A stretch of 34,964 nucleotides of DNA, from contig CAIYES010000017.1 in NCBI GenBank assembly GCA_903925275.1, forward strand, positions 1-34,964. The letters run 5' to 3'. The notes beneath the pieces were generated by a model that was not told the origin of the DNA, did not search any database, and saw only the letters and a list, made by a program, of their open reading frames with translations. The stretch's first letter is position 1. Every line of letters begins with the position of its first letter. The position numbers were made by a program, and so were the translations under genes. The stretch comes from an uncultured Bacteroidales bacterium (GTDB taxonomy: Bacteria; Bacteroidota; Bacteroidia; Bacteroidales; FEN-979). This document shows positions 10,101 to 17,420 of the stretch, one piece after another.

Positions 10101-10858
10101 TCTTTGTCAAGAATATCGTTCGGAAGGCGGTATTCGGGGATCCCGTAACGCAGCCATCCGCCTGATTTGGGTGCCGCTTCGTAAATATCAACCTGATGAC
10201 CTTCAATTTGCATGAAATGTCCGGCTGACAAGCCGCCGGGACCAGCACCGATCACTGCCACCTTTTTTCCGGTTGATGGTTTCACCGCCGGTACATATTT
10301 GCCGGGTGAAGCGAGGTCGTAATCGGAGGCGAACCGTTTCAGGTAGTCGATCCCCACCGGTGAACCTTCGTCAAGCAGATTGCGCCGGCACTCGGTTTCG
10401 CAAGGGCGCACACACACCCGTCCACAGATGGCTGGCAATGGGTTGGTTTCCTTGATGAGGGCAACGGCTTCGCTATATTGACCCTTCTCAATAAGCGATA
10501 TATATCCTTGTACATCGACGCCGGCAGGACAGGTTTGTTTACATGGAGCTGTACAATCGGCATAATGGTTGCTGAGCATCAGTTCCAACGCCATTTTTCG
10601 TGATTTTCTGATACCTTCGTTGTCGGTGATGATCTTCATCCCTTCGGTAAGTTTCGTTGAGCACGATGGCTGATGTCCCCGCATGCCTTCAACTTCTACC
10701 ACACAAACAAAACATGCGGTAAATGGTTCAAGACGGTCGTCGTTGCACAATGTAGGGATTTTAATCCCATGCCGTTCTGCAAGTTGCAGGATAGTTTCGC
10801 CGGGGTATCCTTTTACAATATTTCCGTTGAGAATGATATTTAATGAATTGTCAGCCAT
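7151..10858 (-). CDS. Large NAD(P)H/Fe-S subunit: NuoG-type Fe-S head + GltD/NfnB-like flavin module + 2x[4Fe-4S] + molybdopterin-like tail
   Basis: I choose the ATG at 10858 (MADNSLNIILNG) over a GTG at 10906 that lies inside a palindromic repeat. The 1235-residue chain holds, in order: a [2Fe-2S] ferredoxin fold with Cys38, 49, 52 and 66; a His-Cys3 site (His98, Cys102, 106, 110); the GltD N-terminal helical Fe-S site (Cys145, 149, 153, 157); an FAD motif GAGPGG (204-209) and an NAD(P)H motif GGGNTA (336-341); CLECGC (585-590); two [4Fe-4S] ferredoxin motifs (Cys635/638/641/645 and 678/681/684/688); then the Fe4S4 entry of a molybdopterin-oxidoreductase domain (Cys713/716/720/748) and its body to the end. 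That tail shows no Cys or Sec at the Mo-ligand position, as in NuoG, so it is probably structural. The GltD module should bind NADPH, as in NfnB or StnA. It is the third gene of a NuoE-NuoF-like operon and the likely second-acceptor subunit of a cytoplasmic bifurcating complex. Confidence 0.82.
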   Translation of the reverse strand: MADNSLNIILNGNIVKGYPGETILQLAERHGIKIPTLCNDDRLEPFTACFVCVVEVEGMRGHQPSCSTKLTEGMKIITDNEGIRKSRKMALELMLSNHYADCTAPCKQTCPAGVDVQGYISLIEKGQYSEAVALIKETNPLPAICGRVCVRPCETECRRNLLDEGSPVGIDYLKRFASDYDLASPGKYVPAVKPSTGKKVAVIGAGPGGLSAGHFMQIEGHQVDIYEAAPKSGGWLRYGIPEYRLPNDILDKEVKNITDLGVNIFYNKRLGENLSYRDLRLAYDATILTIGSQKGTGVGCEGDDAGNVYSGIDFLKNMEMTGQRYDFTGKTIAVVGGGNTAMDCCRTSIRCKAEKVYVIYRRTEKEMPANPIEIHESKLEGVEYLFLTLPKKINKNANGEVESVTCIKMMLGEPDASGRRRPVPVEGSDFDLKLDYILAAIGQKTDVNFINDINTHAEGGELKINKWGDIDADKATLQTGIPSVFAAGDGVSGPATIIEAVAQAKVASTSAHQFLMGLAMQPLKKPFTSKRDNFKKQRKEDYLGNFTTQIREEMPTLPTDARLNFNEVELGYAGEEVAHHEAQRCLECGCVAYFDCDLQKYSSEYNAQQKSFEGEYREYKVDFRHPYIEIDNNKCILCARCVRICREVVGANALGLINRGFDTYVAPSMGEALQDTPCESCGMCISTCPTGAITENVLFKPGPVKSDKAETICNYCSVGCALKLHHKNGFIFGVTGAQGLVNTDGNLCKYPKFGYQYLNDVNRITRPMLKVNGRFEEITFEKAYQVISEKIKSVKPSENAFFGGARLSNEELSLIHKLARAAAKTNNVGSFHYLGRGEGYRTNSDLNTSFAEIQHASAIYLLGTEINKDHAVVGFMVQNARHLKKIPVIMVTEKPVNTMSHKVNQQVVVKSYYHFVKAVNHYLLSKGLENALFLRDRVEGFEGYKAMLLLEDFDTLLTKSGLTADEIASFAEAYNNEMNAILVFSEKETSGNTSKELFNLARITGKLGKTANGLISLKEKNNSQGIFDMGISPHLGIGGQKLSDAAYINRLKETWRVDEIASEETDCLHGMLNEGLVRNLFVFGEDPVGCAINRTAIEKVFAMATFKVVQDYFLTDSAKAADLILPASFPSELGGTFTNAQKVIQEFGNVVKSRLEQTSLQQLTGILNEFGIISSDNPHEIFMEVIALLPVKREHGKLLMRPTKEDNNKRHYNHGCDAVTRRFEEEFDKQFTNKN

Positions 10859-10898
10859 TGGAAAAAAATTATATGTTACTGGATTTATATTTCTGTCG

Positions 10899-10921
10899 CA
10901 GGGCACAAAATTTTGTGCTCC
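10899..10921. repeat. Palindromic element, third copy of the GGGCACAA...TTGTGCCC family
   Basis: GCACAAAATTTTGTGC (10903-10918) is a perfect 16-bp palindrome, extended on both sides by a near-match (GG left, TCC right). It lies in the gap between the NuoF-like stop (10942) and the start of the large subunit (10858). Its arms match the two palindromes at 12758-12818, so it belongs to the same small dispersed family. It may form an mRNA hairpin inside the operon. Confidence 0.65.
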
Positions 10922-10941
10922 AACAATGATTCGATATTTTG

Positions 10942-12717
10942 TCAGGAAAGCAAAATCGATTCAAACTTGCATTTTGAGTAGCATACCCCGCACTTTGTGC
11001 AGAGTTCCTGATCGATGAGATGGGGTTTTTTACGCTCGCCGGTGATGGCCTTCGCCGGGCAGTTTTTGAGGCAGACCATGCATCCGGTACATTTTTCTTC
11101 ATCCACTTTGTAAGTCAGCAAGGGACGACATACTTTGGCCGGACACTTTTTGTGGCTGATATGCGCTTCATATTCATCCCTGAAATATCGGATAGTGGTG
11201 AGTACAGGATTCGGCGCTGTTTGACCGAGTCCGCACAGCGAGTTATCTTTAATCTGGTAAGCCAGTTCCTCGAGTTTTTCAAGATCACCTTCCCGACCAT
11301 GACCTTGGGTGATGCGATCGAGGATCTCGAGCATCCGCTTGGTTCCCATGCGGCAGAAGGTACATTTTCCACAGCTCTCCTTACAGGTAAAATCGAGGAA
11401 GAATTTTGCCACATCGACCATGCAGGTGGTCTCATCCATCACCACCATCCCTCCTGAACCCATGATCGCTCCGGTAGCGTTCACCGAATCATAATCGACG
11501 ATGGTGTCGGATAAAAATTCGGGAATACAGCCGCCCGACGGGCCACCCATCTGAACAGCTTTAAACCGTTTGTCGTTTTTGATCCCGCCACCGAGTTTGA
11601 AAATAACATCCCGGATGGTCATTCCCATCGGAACCTCCACCAGTCCTGAATGGCGAACCTTACCAGCCAGAGCAAACACTTTTGTACCCTTGCTTTTTTC
11701 AGTGCCATATCGGGCATAAGCTTCAGCACCATGAATGATTATCCAGGGAATGTTAGCATAAGTCTCAACATTGTTGATGTTTGTCGGTTTTTTCCACAAC
11801 CCTGAAACCGCCGGGAAAGGCGGGCGTTTGCGAGGCATCCCCCGTTCACCCTCAATGGAGGCGATGAGGGCGGTTTCTTCTCCGCACACAAAAGCACCGG
11901 CGCCCTCTTTAATATAGATATCCAGGTTAAAACCTTCAATCCCGAAGATGTTCTTTCCAAGATATCCTTTGGCATGGGCCTGTTTGATGGCGATGTTAAG
12001 TCGTTTGATGGCCAGCGGATATTCAGCGCGGCAGTAGATTACGCCTCCTGTGGCTTCGATGGCATAAGCGGCAATTATCATTCCTTCGAGCACTGAATGG
12101 GGGTCGCCTTCAAGTACCGAACGGTCCATGAATGCACCCGGATCCCCTTCATCGGCATTGCAGATCACATATTTATCTGACGATTTATTGGCGTTGGCAA
12201 ACTTCCACTTCATGCCGGTAGGGAATCCTCCTCCTCCCCTGCCGCGCAAACCCGATTTCAGGATGGTATCGATCACCATTTCCCGGCTTGTTTTTCCGGT
12301 TGCTATCTGTTTTATGGCATTGTACCCATCACGCAATTCGTACTCTTCAATGGATTCGGGATCCATATAGCCGCAGTTACGCAGCACGATCTTGACCTGG
12401 GCTGCGATGAAATCGTTTTCAGGTGCATCAAACAGGTCGGTATATACAATGTAATCACGGATTGGATCGTGCTGGTTGATGTGTTTCTCGATGACCTCCA
12501 CAGCCCGGTCGGCATCCACTTCGCCATAGAGATATGTCCCTGTTTCATCGGTGATCTCAACCAGGGGTTCACGGTAACACATGCCCACGCAACTGGTTTT
12601 TTTGAGATCGAAGTCAAGTTTTTCAATCTCTTTCAGGGCTTTAATTTTTTCAAAGGTTTTGTTTGCTCCTGCAGCAATCCCGCAGCTTCCAAGTCCAACA
12701 GTGACGGTAGTACCCAT
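10942..12717 (-). CDS. NuoF/HydB-like NAD(H)-FMN Fe-S subunit
   Basis: The 591-residue product has an N-terminal thioredoxin-like [2Fe-2S] domain (Cys12, Cys43, Cys47), the NuoF core with the FMN/NADH glycine loop GLRGRGGGGFPTG (156-168), CNADEGDPGAFMDR (186-199) and CGEETALIASIEG, the ESCGKCTFCRMG plus SLCGLG ligands of its [4Fe-4S] cluster, and a C-terminal pair of ferredoxin motifs (Cys543/546/549/553 and 573/576/579/583). This three-part layout is that of HydB, HoxF-like and BfuB/StnB subunits, not of complex I NuoF, which lacks both end domains. Its role would be NADH oxidation or NAD reduction at FMN, the presumed bifurcation site in the Bfu family. One oddity: the N-terminal domain shows three of the usual four cysteines. 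The next gene starts 83 bp downstream. Confidence 0.88.
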   Translation of the reverse strand: MGTTVTVGLGSCGIAAGANKTFEKIKALKEIEKLDFDLKKTSCVGMCYREPLVEITDETGTYLYGEVDADRAVEVIEKHINQHDPIRDYIVYTDLFDAPENDFIAAQVKIVLRNCGYMDPESIEEYELRDGYNAIKQIATGKTSREMVIDTILKSGLRGRGGGGFPTGMKWKFANANKSSDKYVICNADEGDPGAFMDRSVLEGDPHSVLEGMIIAAYAIEATGGVIYCRAEYPLAIKRLNIAIKQAHAKGYLGKNIFGIEGFNLDIYIKEGAGAFVCGEETALIASIEGERGMPRKRPPFPAVSGLWKKPTNINNVETYANIPWIIIHGAEAYARYGTEKSKGTKVFALAGKVRHSGLVEVPMGMTIRDVIFKLGGGIKNDKRFKAVQMGGPSGGCIPEFLSDTIVDYDSVNATGAIMGSGGMVVMDETTCMVDVAKFFLDFTCKESCGKCTFCRMGTKRMLEILDRITQGHGREGDLEKLEELAYQIKDNSLCGLGQTAPNPVLTTIRYFRDEYEAHISHKKCPAKVCRPLLTYKVDEEKCTGCMVCLKNCPAKAITGERKKPHLIDQELCTKCGVCYSKCKFESILLS

Positions 12718-12757
12718 GCTATTTTACGATTTACGATTATTTACTATTTTACTCGTT

Positions 12758-12818
12758 GGGGCACAACATTTTGTGCCCCTACCCGGATTTGTTGTTGGGG
12801 CACAAAATGTTGTGCCCC
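12758..12818. repeat. Two palindromic repeats in direct tandem (GGGGCACAA-N4-TTGTGCCCC)
   Basis: Two 22-bp palindromes, 12758-12779 (centre CATT) and 12797-12818 (centre AATG), lie 39 bp apart start to start. Each is preceded by GTT and followed by TACCCGGAT or TACCCGAAT, so the repeated unit is about 39 bp. They fill most of the gap between the NuoE-like stop (12834) and the NuoF-like start (12717). A third, imperfect copy is at 10899-10921. They look like REP-type or MITE-type elements; as RNA each would form a 9-bp GC-capped stem that could tune relative subunit expression. Confidence 0.8.
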
Positions 12819-12833
12819 TACCCGAATCCGTTC

Positions 12834-13352
12834 TTAATTATTTCCAGCCAATCTGATGTTCTTTACGATCTTAACGGCTTCATTGCCTGTAAGTTTACCA
12901 TAAGTCTGGTCGCCAATCATCATCACCGGAGCGAGCGAACAACAGCCTAAGCAGGCAACTGATTCGAGGGTAAAGAACCTGTCTTCGGTGGTTTGTCCGT
13001 CCTTTATCTTCAAAGCCTCCTCAAGCGATTCGGAAATTTCCTTTGCATTCTGCACATGGCAGGCAGTTCCATGACAAACCTTGATGATATTTTTACCCAC
13101 GGGGCTGAGTCGGAACTGGGCATAAAATGTTGCCACACCGAACATATCGCTCAATGGGATTCCGGTTTCACGGGCGAGTTTTTCAAACGCATCCGGAGAA
13201 ATGAAGCCATATAACTCCTGAGCTCCCTGCAGCAGTGGTATCAGGTTCCCTTTTTTTCCTTTAAATTTTGCAATGAGGGGATCCAGCAGGCTGAGATCCT
13301 GAATGTCGCCGCTGACAGGTGTTTCTTTTGTGTTAATCCTTGCAATGCGCAT
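12834..13352 (-). CDS. NuoE/HydC-like [2Fe-2S] subunit
   Basis: The 172-residue product matches the NuoE/HydC family (about 160-170 residues): a helical head (LLDPLIAKFKGKKGNLIPLLQGAQELYGFIS, given here in part), the family motif GVATFYAQFRLSPVG (72-86), and the thioredoxin-like [2Fe-2S] ligands Cys93 and Cys98 (VCHGTACHV) and Cys134 and Cys138 (ACLGCCSLAPV). It would pass electrons between the NuoF-like FMN site and a partner. It begins 15 bp after the stop of the 1295-residue PEP/pyruvate-binding protein and is followed by the NuoF-like gene. The small-to-large order is the usual one for HydCBA, StnCBA and BfuCBA operons. Confidence 0.9.
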   Translation of the reverse strand: MRIARINTKETPVSGDIQDLSLLDPLIAKFKGKKGNLIPLLQGAQELYGFISPDAFEKLARETGIPLSDMFGVATFYAQFRLSPVGKNIIKVCHGTACHVQNAKEISESLEEALKIKDGQTTEDRFFTLESVACLGCCSLAPVMMIGDQTYGKLTGNEAVKIVKNIRLAGNN

Positions 13353-13367
13353 GCTTTCAATTATTAA

Positions 13368-16300
13368 TTACTCGTTATTAATTATTTCCTTTTCCCATGT
13401 GATGACCGAAATTCGCTTCTTGCCATCCATCCGCACCGTTAACGGTTTTTCAAAGCGGACAATTGTAAAATATTGCGTGGTTCGTGTGTTTTTCTGTTGC
13501 CTGAGTACATCGTAGCGGATGAAGCTGTCGGATAGCTCCGGTTGTACAGAGAAATATCCTACATTCATGGAGGTGACGTTGTGAAAGAAATGAGATCCCG
13601 ACGATGCATCGAGGGGGAAACCCTCCAGACTGGTTTCGACGATCACCTTTGCATTGCTGATCTGTGGCCAAACAACGGGAACACCGATAAAACGGTCGCG
13701 TGTGCCCCATCGTCCAGGGCCTATGAGGATGTACTTCCTCCCGGCTTTCACCATTTCGCGATTGATTTGATCAATCTCTTCGGCCATTTCCACTGTTTTA
13801 CCTTTATCGAAGGTATCAGGATCCACAAACACCACCTCGTCAATGGTATCGATCATGCCATTTCCCATTTCTTTCTCTGAATAGAGCAGGATTTCATCCT
13901 CATTAATCTTTTCCATATCAATATCGAAATCGGCGATGTTCCCGATCAGCGGTTTGATTTGCAGGAGGTAGAACGATGATTTGTAATTTTCATCCCTGTT
14001 CAGGTCAATGGCAAATTCAATTTCAACCGGAGAGCCCAGCGCTTCTTTTACCACATCAAGAACAACTTCGATGGTCTTGGCCAATGGGATGTAGTTATAT
14101 TTCAGGATATCTGCAAAGTTGACCACCCTGGGTCCCATATCGCGTAAACCAGCCGAAATCCGATCATTCTCAAGGGAATATACCGAAGCAAGGTGCTTCA
14201 GGGTGCCATGCATTTCAGCGTCGTAAATGTCGAGTTTACGTAAACCGGCATCTTCTCCTTCAAGCAGGTTGACATCTTTTTTCTGTAAATCGACAGCATA
14301 GAAATAGACTTGCGAACCTTTGTACTGATCTTTGGCTGAATTGATTTCAAGATTTGGGTACAGCGGTGCAAAGCGAAAGGCTTTCTCCCCTTCTACCACA
14401 TAACGTCCCAGGCCCAGCGCCACAACAGCAAAACCCTCTTCGGGTTTCATGTGCGCAAAAGGATAGTAATTAAAGGATTGTGCAACACCACTGATGTGGG
14501 GATAATAGACATCTTCGTACTGATGTCCAACAACTTCCTGTACCACTACCGCCATCTTCTCCTGTTCAATGCGGTAATTTACAGCCTCGATGTATCCCTT
14601 GGCTGTTGGAGAATATACCGAAGCATATACCAGTTTGATGGCATCCATCAATTGTTCCAGCCGAACCTTGGGATCGGGATGGTTGTTCGGGATCAGGTAG
14701 GTTTCAAAAATCCCGGCAAACGGTTGATTTTGTGAATCCTCAAATAACCCCGACGACCGGATGGCAAGTGGTTTGGTGATATTTTTAATGATGAGCCTCA
14801 GCTTTTTAATGAGAGTCTCTGTAAGCCGTCCTTCAACAAACCAACGTTTAATCTGATCATAATCTGACTCATAAACAGCCTTTTCACGCAACTTGTTCCG
14901 GTCGAGGAAATATTCAAATTCTTCAGTACCGATGATCGATGTTTTTGGTGTCCGGATGTTGATATTAGGCACATGTTGGGCAAAATCATAATTGTAAATC
15001 AAGGTATTGACAAATGCAAGACCCCGCCCCTTCCCTCCAAGGGCGCCTTCGGTAAGCGCAAGGATGTTGTGTTCATCAGCGATGCTCGACTCCTCAAAAG
15101 GGATCACCTTCCCTATATTTTGTTCGTTCCTGAAATTCTGAATAACATTGAAAAGATATTCACGTAAAGATGCCGGGTCTTTGAAATCGGTAACCTTGGC
15201 AGGATTAAGGATTTTAGCCACCTGAATTTCTCCGCGGGCCATGAGCCAGAGTGAAAAATGGTCTTTACGGGCATGGTATAGCAATGATTCTTCCGGGATT
15301 GTTTTTAGAAGGTCTTCAAACTCTTTAAGCGATTTGGCCACTGCAATCTGCCCCCCCTCTTTATCACGGTAGATAAAATTCCCGAATCCCAAATAGTGCG
15401 TGATGAAACTCCTGAAATCGACCAGCAGGGTTTCTGAATTTTTATTGATAAATGAAGCTTTTAGCTCGTATGCCTTCTGGGCATTGTGTTCATCTGAAGA
15501 TTGCAGAACAATAGGCAGATCGTGGAGCTCTTTCCTGGTTTGTTTTACAAGGCTGAACCCGGCAGTATCATTAAGTTTTCCATCCTTTTTAAATTTCACA
15601 TCCGAGATCAGGCAAAGGATGTTGTCTCTGTACTTGTTGAAAATATAGATTGCCTCCTCAAATGTTGAGGCCAACAATATTTTCGGACGCGCTTTCAGTC
15701 GCAGAATGCGGTAAAGCTCGTCGGTAGTCACATCCTCGATGATGTTTTTTGTCTGTTCCAGTACGATGTTATACAGCATCGGCATGTACAGCGAATAATA
15801 TTTCGGTGAATCTTCAACCAGCAGGATAACCCTTACCATTCCGATCGTGGTATCATTCTCCACATTGATCTTATCCTCAAGGTAATTGATCATTGCGAAG
15901 AAAATTTTCGAATCCCCGTTCCAAACAAAGAGGCGATCGATCCAGGTCAGTTTTTCAGGTTCTTCCTCATAAACAGCAATGTCTGAGTTGCTGTTAAGAA
16001 GCAGAAAAACAGGGATATATTGGTATTGATCCTTTATCTTTTTACTAAGTTCAAGTGGAAATTGTTTATCGGAACCGATCATCACGATGATCAGGTCGTA
16101 ATGCTTGTTGTTAAGCTGCTCCATCACCTCTTCGGTGGTCGATACCCCTGTGATGCGTGGCATGGTGCTGAGGCTGAGCGAATAAAATTCACCCAGGACA
16201 TGCTCCGAAAAGCGACCCTCTTTTTCAATGCTGTATGCGTCGTATAAGTTGGCGACTAAAAGGATCTCCTTGACCTTGAACGGCATCAGGTCGTGGTACA

Positions 16301-17255
16301 GGTCGCGGTTGTAATTGGTGCGGTTAAGAAAGGTTTGCAGGAGCTGGCGGCTGTATTTCACAGGAATGGAAGGGTCCTGTTTGATCTCAGCGGCATCCTT
16401 CTGCACCGTTTTCCGCAGGATGGCTTTACCTTTAACAGAGTTCAGGTAACCAGTGATGAGGTTGGCAAGGTTGATGATCAGGTGACGTTCTTCTTCGAGA
16501 AATGGCCCCTCGAACGATGGTTGAAATGCTTTGACATAGCAAATCTGTATGAAGCCCTGTTGGTTGTCAATGGTTTCGAATTCCTGTTTTTGCGACCATT
16601 CCGTTTCACGAAATGCAGGGGTTTTCACTTCAACATTTGCATATTTGATACGGCCAACCGTATATTCAGGGTACTGCCATGCTTTGGGTAAAACCAGGCA
16701 AATCTGGTGCAATGCTTCCTCAATCGGTTTTCCTGTTCGAAGGATGGCAGTGGTTTGGTTGATCGCCGTTAATTCTTTCAGGCGTTCCCGTGTGATGTAT
16801 CGGCCTTCGCGGCCTTTAATGCCGTTAAGAAAACCTTCGATGAGCGTAGCCAGGTTCATTACCAGGTTTCGCTCTTCTTTCAGGAATGGGCCTTCATCTC
16901 TTTGCGGAAAATCCCGGAGATAAAATATACCAATTGTACCGCTTAGATTGTCAATAGTTTCAAAAACCTGTTCCTGCTGCCATTGGGTTTCGCGAAAGCC
17001 GGGACTGGTAAACTCCATATCCTCGAAACGCACCCTTGCAACAGTATATTCGGGGTACTGCCAGGCCTTGGGCAGTATCTGTGATATTTCGTGAAGGGTT
17101 TCAGGGATTGATTTTCCTGCCTTGATGATGGCTGTAGTTTCGTTTATGGCGGCCAGCTCTTTGAGACGTTCCTGATTATCATATACCAACTGGTTTACAT
17201 CTACTTTGTCAGGAATGACATTTTCGGGTCTGTTGTTTTGGTCTGGTGGTAGCAT
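13368..17255 (-). CDS. GAF-GAF-REC-REC-PEP/pyruvate-binding (PPDK_N-like) multidomain protein
   Basis: The 1295-residue protein opens with two tandem copies of a GAF-like sensor, each starting with RLKELAAINETTAI or RLKELTAINQTTAI and containing AWQYPEYTV and LRDFPQRDEGPFLKEER or its counterpart (about residues 30-145 and 155-275). Two receiver-like domains follow (about 325-465 and 472-640); the second has the acidic pair in LLVEDSP, LISDVKF and a late Lys (SFINKNSE). From about 735 there is an ATP-grasp PEP/pyruvate-binding domain: GGKGRGLAFVNTL (738), PLAIRSSGLFEDS (827), PFAGIFETYL and VVQEVVG. The end has GPGRWGTRDRFIG (about 1180). The swivelling phospho-His domain and TIM barrel of PEP synthase are absent, so it is not a complete PpsA. 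A role as a signalling kinase or regulator is inference. It leads the operon of the bifurcating-type complex. Confidence 0.75.
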   Translation of the reverse strand: MLPPDQNNRPENVIPDKVDVNQLVYDNQERLKELAAINETTAIIKAGKSIPETLHEISQILPKAWQYPEYTVARVRFEDMEFTSPGFRETQWQQEQVFETIDNLSGTIGIFYLRDFPQRDEGPFLKEERNLVMNLATLIEGFLNGIKGREGRYITRERLKELTAINQTTAILRTGKPIEEALHQICLVLPKAWQYPEYTVGRIKYANVEVKTPAFRETEWSQKQEFETIDNQQGFIQICYVKAFQPSFEGPFLEEERHLIINLANLITGYLNSVKGKAILRKTVQKDAAEIKQDPSIPVKYSRQLLQTFLNRTNYNRDLYHDLMPFKVKEILLVANLYDAYSIEKEGRFSEHVLGEFYSLSLSTMPRITGVSTTEEVMEQLNNKHYDLIIVMIGSDKQFPLELSKKIKDQYQYIPVFLLLNSNSDIAVYEEEPEKLTWIDRLFVWNGDSKIFFAMINYLEDKINVENDTTIGMVRVILLVEDSPKYYSLYMPMLYNIVLEQTKNIIEDVTTDELYRILRLKARPKILLASTFEEAIYIFNKYRDNILCLISDVKFKKDGKLNDTAGFSLVKQTRKELHDLPIVLQSSDEHNAQKAYELKASFINKNSETLLVDFRSFITHYLGFGNFIYRDKEGGQIAVAKSLKEFEDLLKTIPEESLLYHARKDHFSLWLMARGEIQVAKILNPAKVTDFKDPASLREYLFNVIQNFRNEQNIGKVIPFEESSIADEHNILALTEGALGGKGRGLAFVNTLIYNYDFAQHVPNINIRTPKTSIIGTEEFEYFLDRNKLREKAVYESDYDQIKRWFVEGRLTETLIKKLRLIIKNITKPLAIRSSGLFEDSQNQPFAGIFETYLIPNNHPDPKVRLEQLMDAIKLVYASVYSPTAKGYIEAVNYRIEQEKMAVVVQEVVGHQYEDVYYPHISGVAQSFNYYPFAHMKPEEGFAVVALGLGRYVVEGEKAFRFAPLYPNLEINSAKDQYKGSQVYFYAVDLQKKDVNLLEGEDAGLRKLDIYDAEMHGTLKHLASVYSLENDRISAGLRDMGPRVVNFADILKYNYIPLAKTIEVVLDVVKEALGSPVEIEFAIDLNRDENYKSSFYLLQIKPLIGNIADFDIDMEKINEDEILLYSEKEMGNGMIDTIDEVVFVDPDTFDKGKTVEMAEEIDQINREMVKAGRKYILIGPGRWGTRDRFIGVPVVWPQISNAKVIVETSLEGFPLDASSGSHFFHNVTSMNVGYFSVQPELSDSFIRYDVLRQQKNTRTTQYFTIVRFEKPLTVRMDGKKRISVITWEKEIINNE

Positions 17256-17277
17256 GAGTATATCAAGATGAAGGGCT

Positions 17278-17285
17278 CAAAATTA
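17278..17285 (-). promoter_or_regulatory. Candidate Bacteroidota -7 box for the 13368-17255 operon
   Basis: Read on the minus strand this is TAATTTTG, matching TAnnTTTG. It lies 22 bp from the start codon, which would give a leader of about 15 nt. No clear -33 TTTG element sits at the usual spacing, so this is a weak call. Confidence 0.25.
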
Positions 17286-17420
17286 GTACTTTCTTTTCAA
17301 CTCTTTGCTACCCGAAATTGAAAAATTGCAACAGATTTTCTCAGCATGGAATTCATTTAAGCGAATGCCAACAGGTAAAATATGTATACTTTTACCACAG
17401 GAAAAACCAATGAATTTAAT

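Noticed and set aside
7151-10858. Formate dehydrogenase catalytic subunit
   Set aside because: The molybdopterin-like tail lacks a visible Cys/Sec Mo ligand and resembles NuoG; the GltD module is not part of formate dehydrogenases.
10859-10906. GTG start at 10906 for the large subunit
   Set aside because: It lies inside a palindromic repeat, and the family head starts at the ATG at 10858.
7151-13352. HydABC [FeFe] hydrogenase
   Set aside because: No H-cluster motifs (such as TSCSPxW, MPCxxKK, or the C-terminal Cys pair) are present in the large subunit.
13368-17255. Phosphoenolpyruvate synthase
   Set aside because: Only the PEP/pyruvate-binding ATP-grasp part is present; the phospho-His swivel domain and the TIM barrel are missing.
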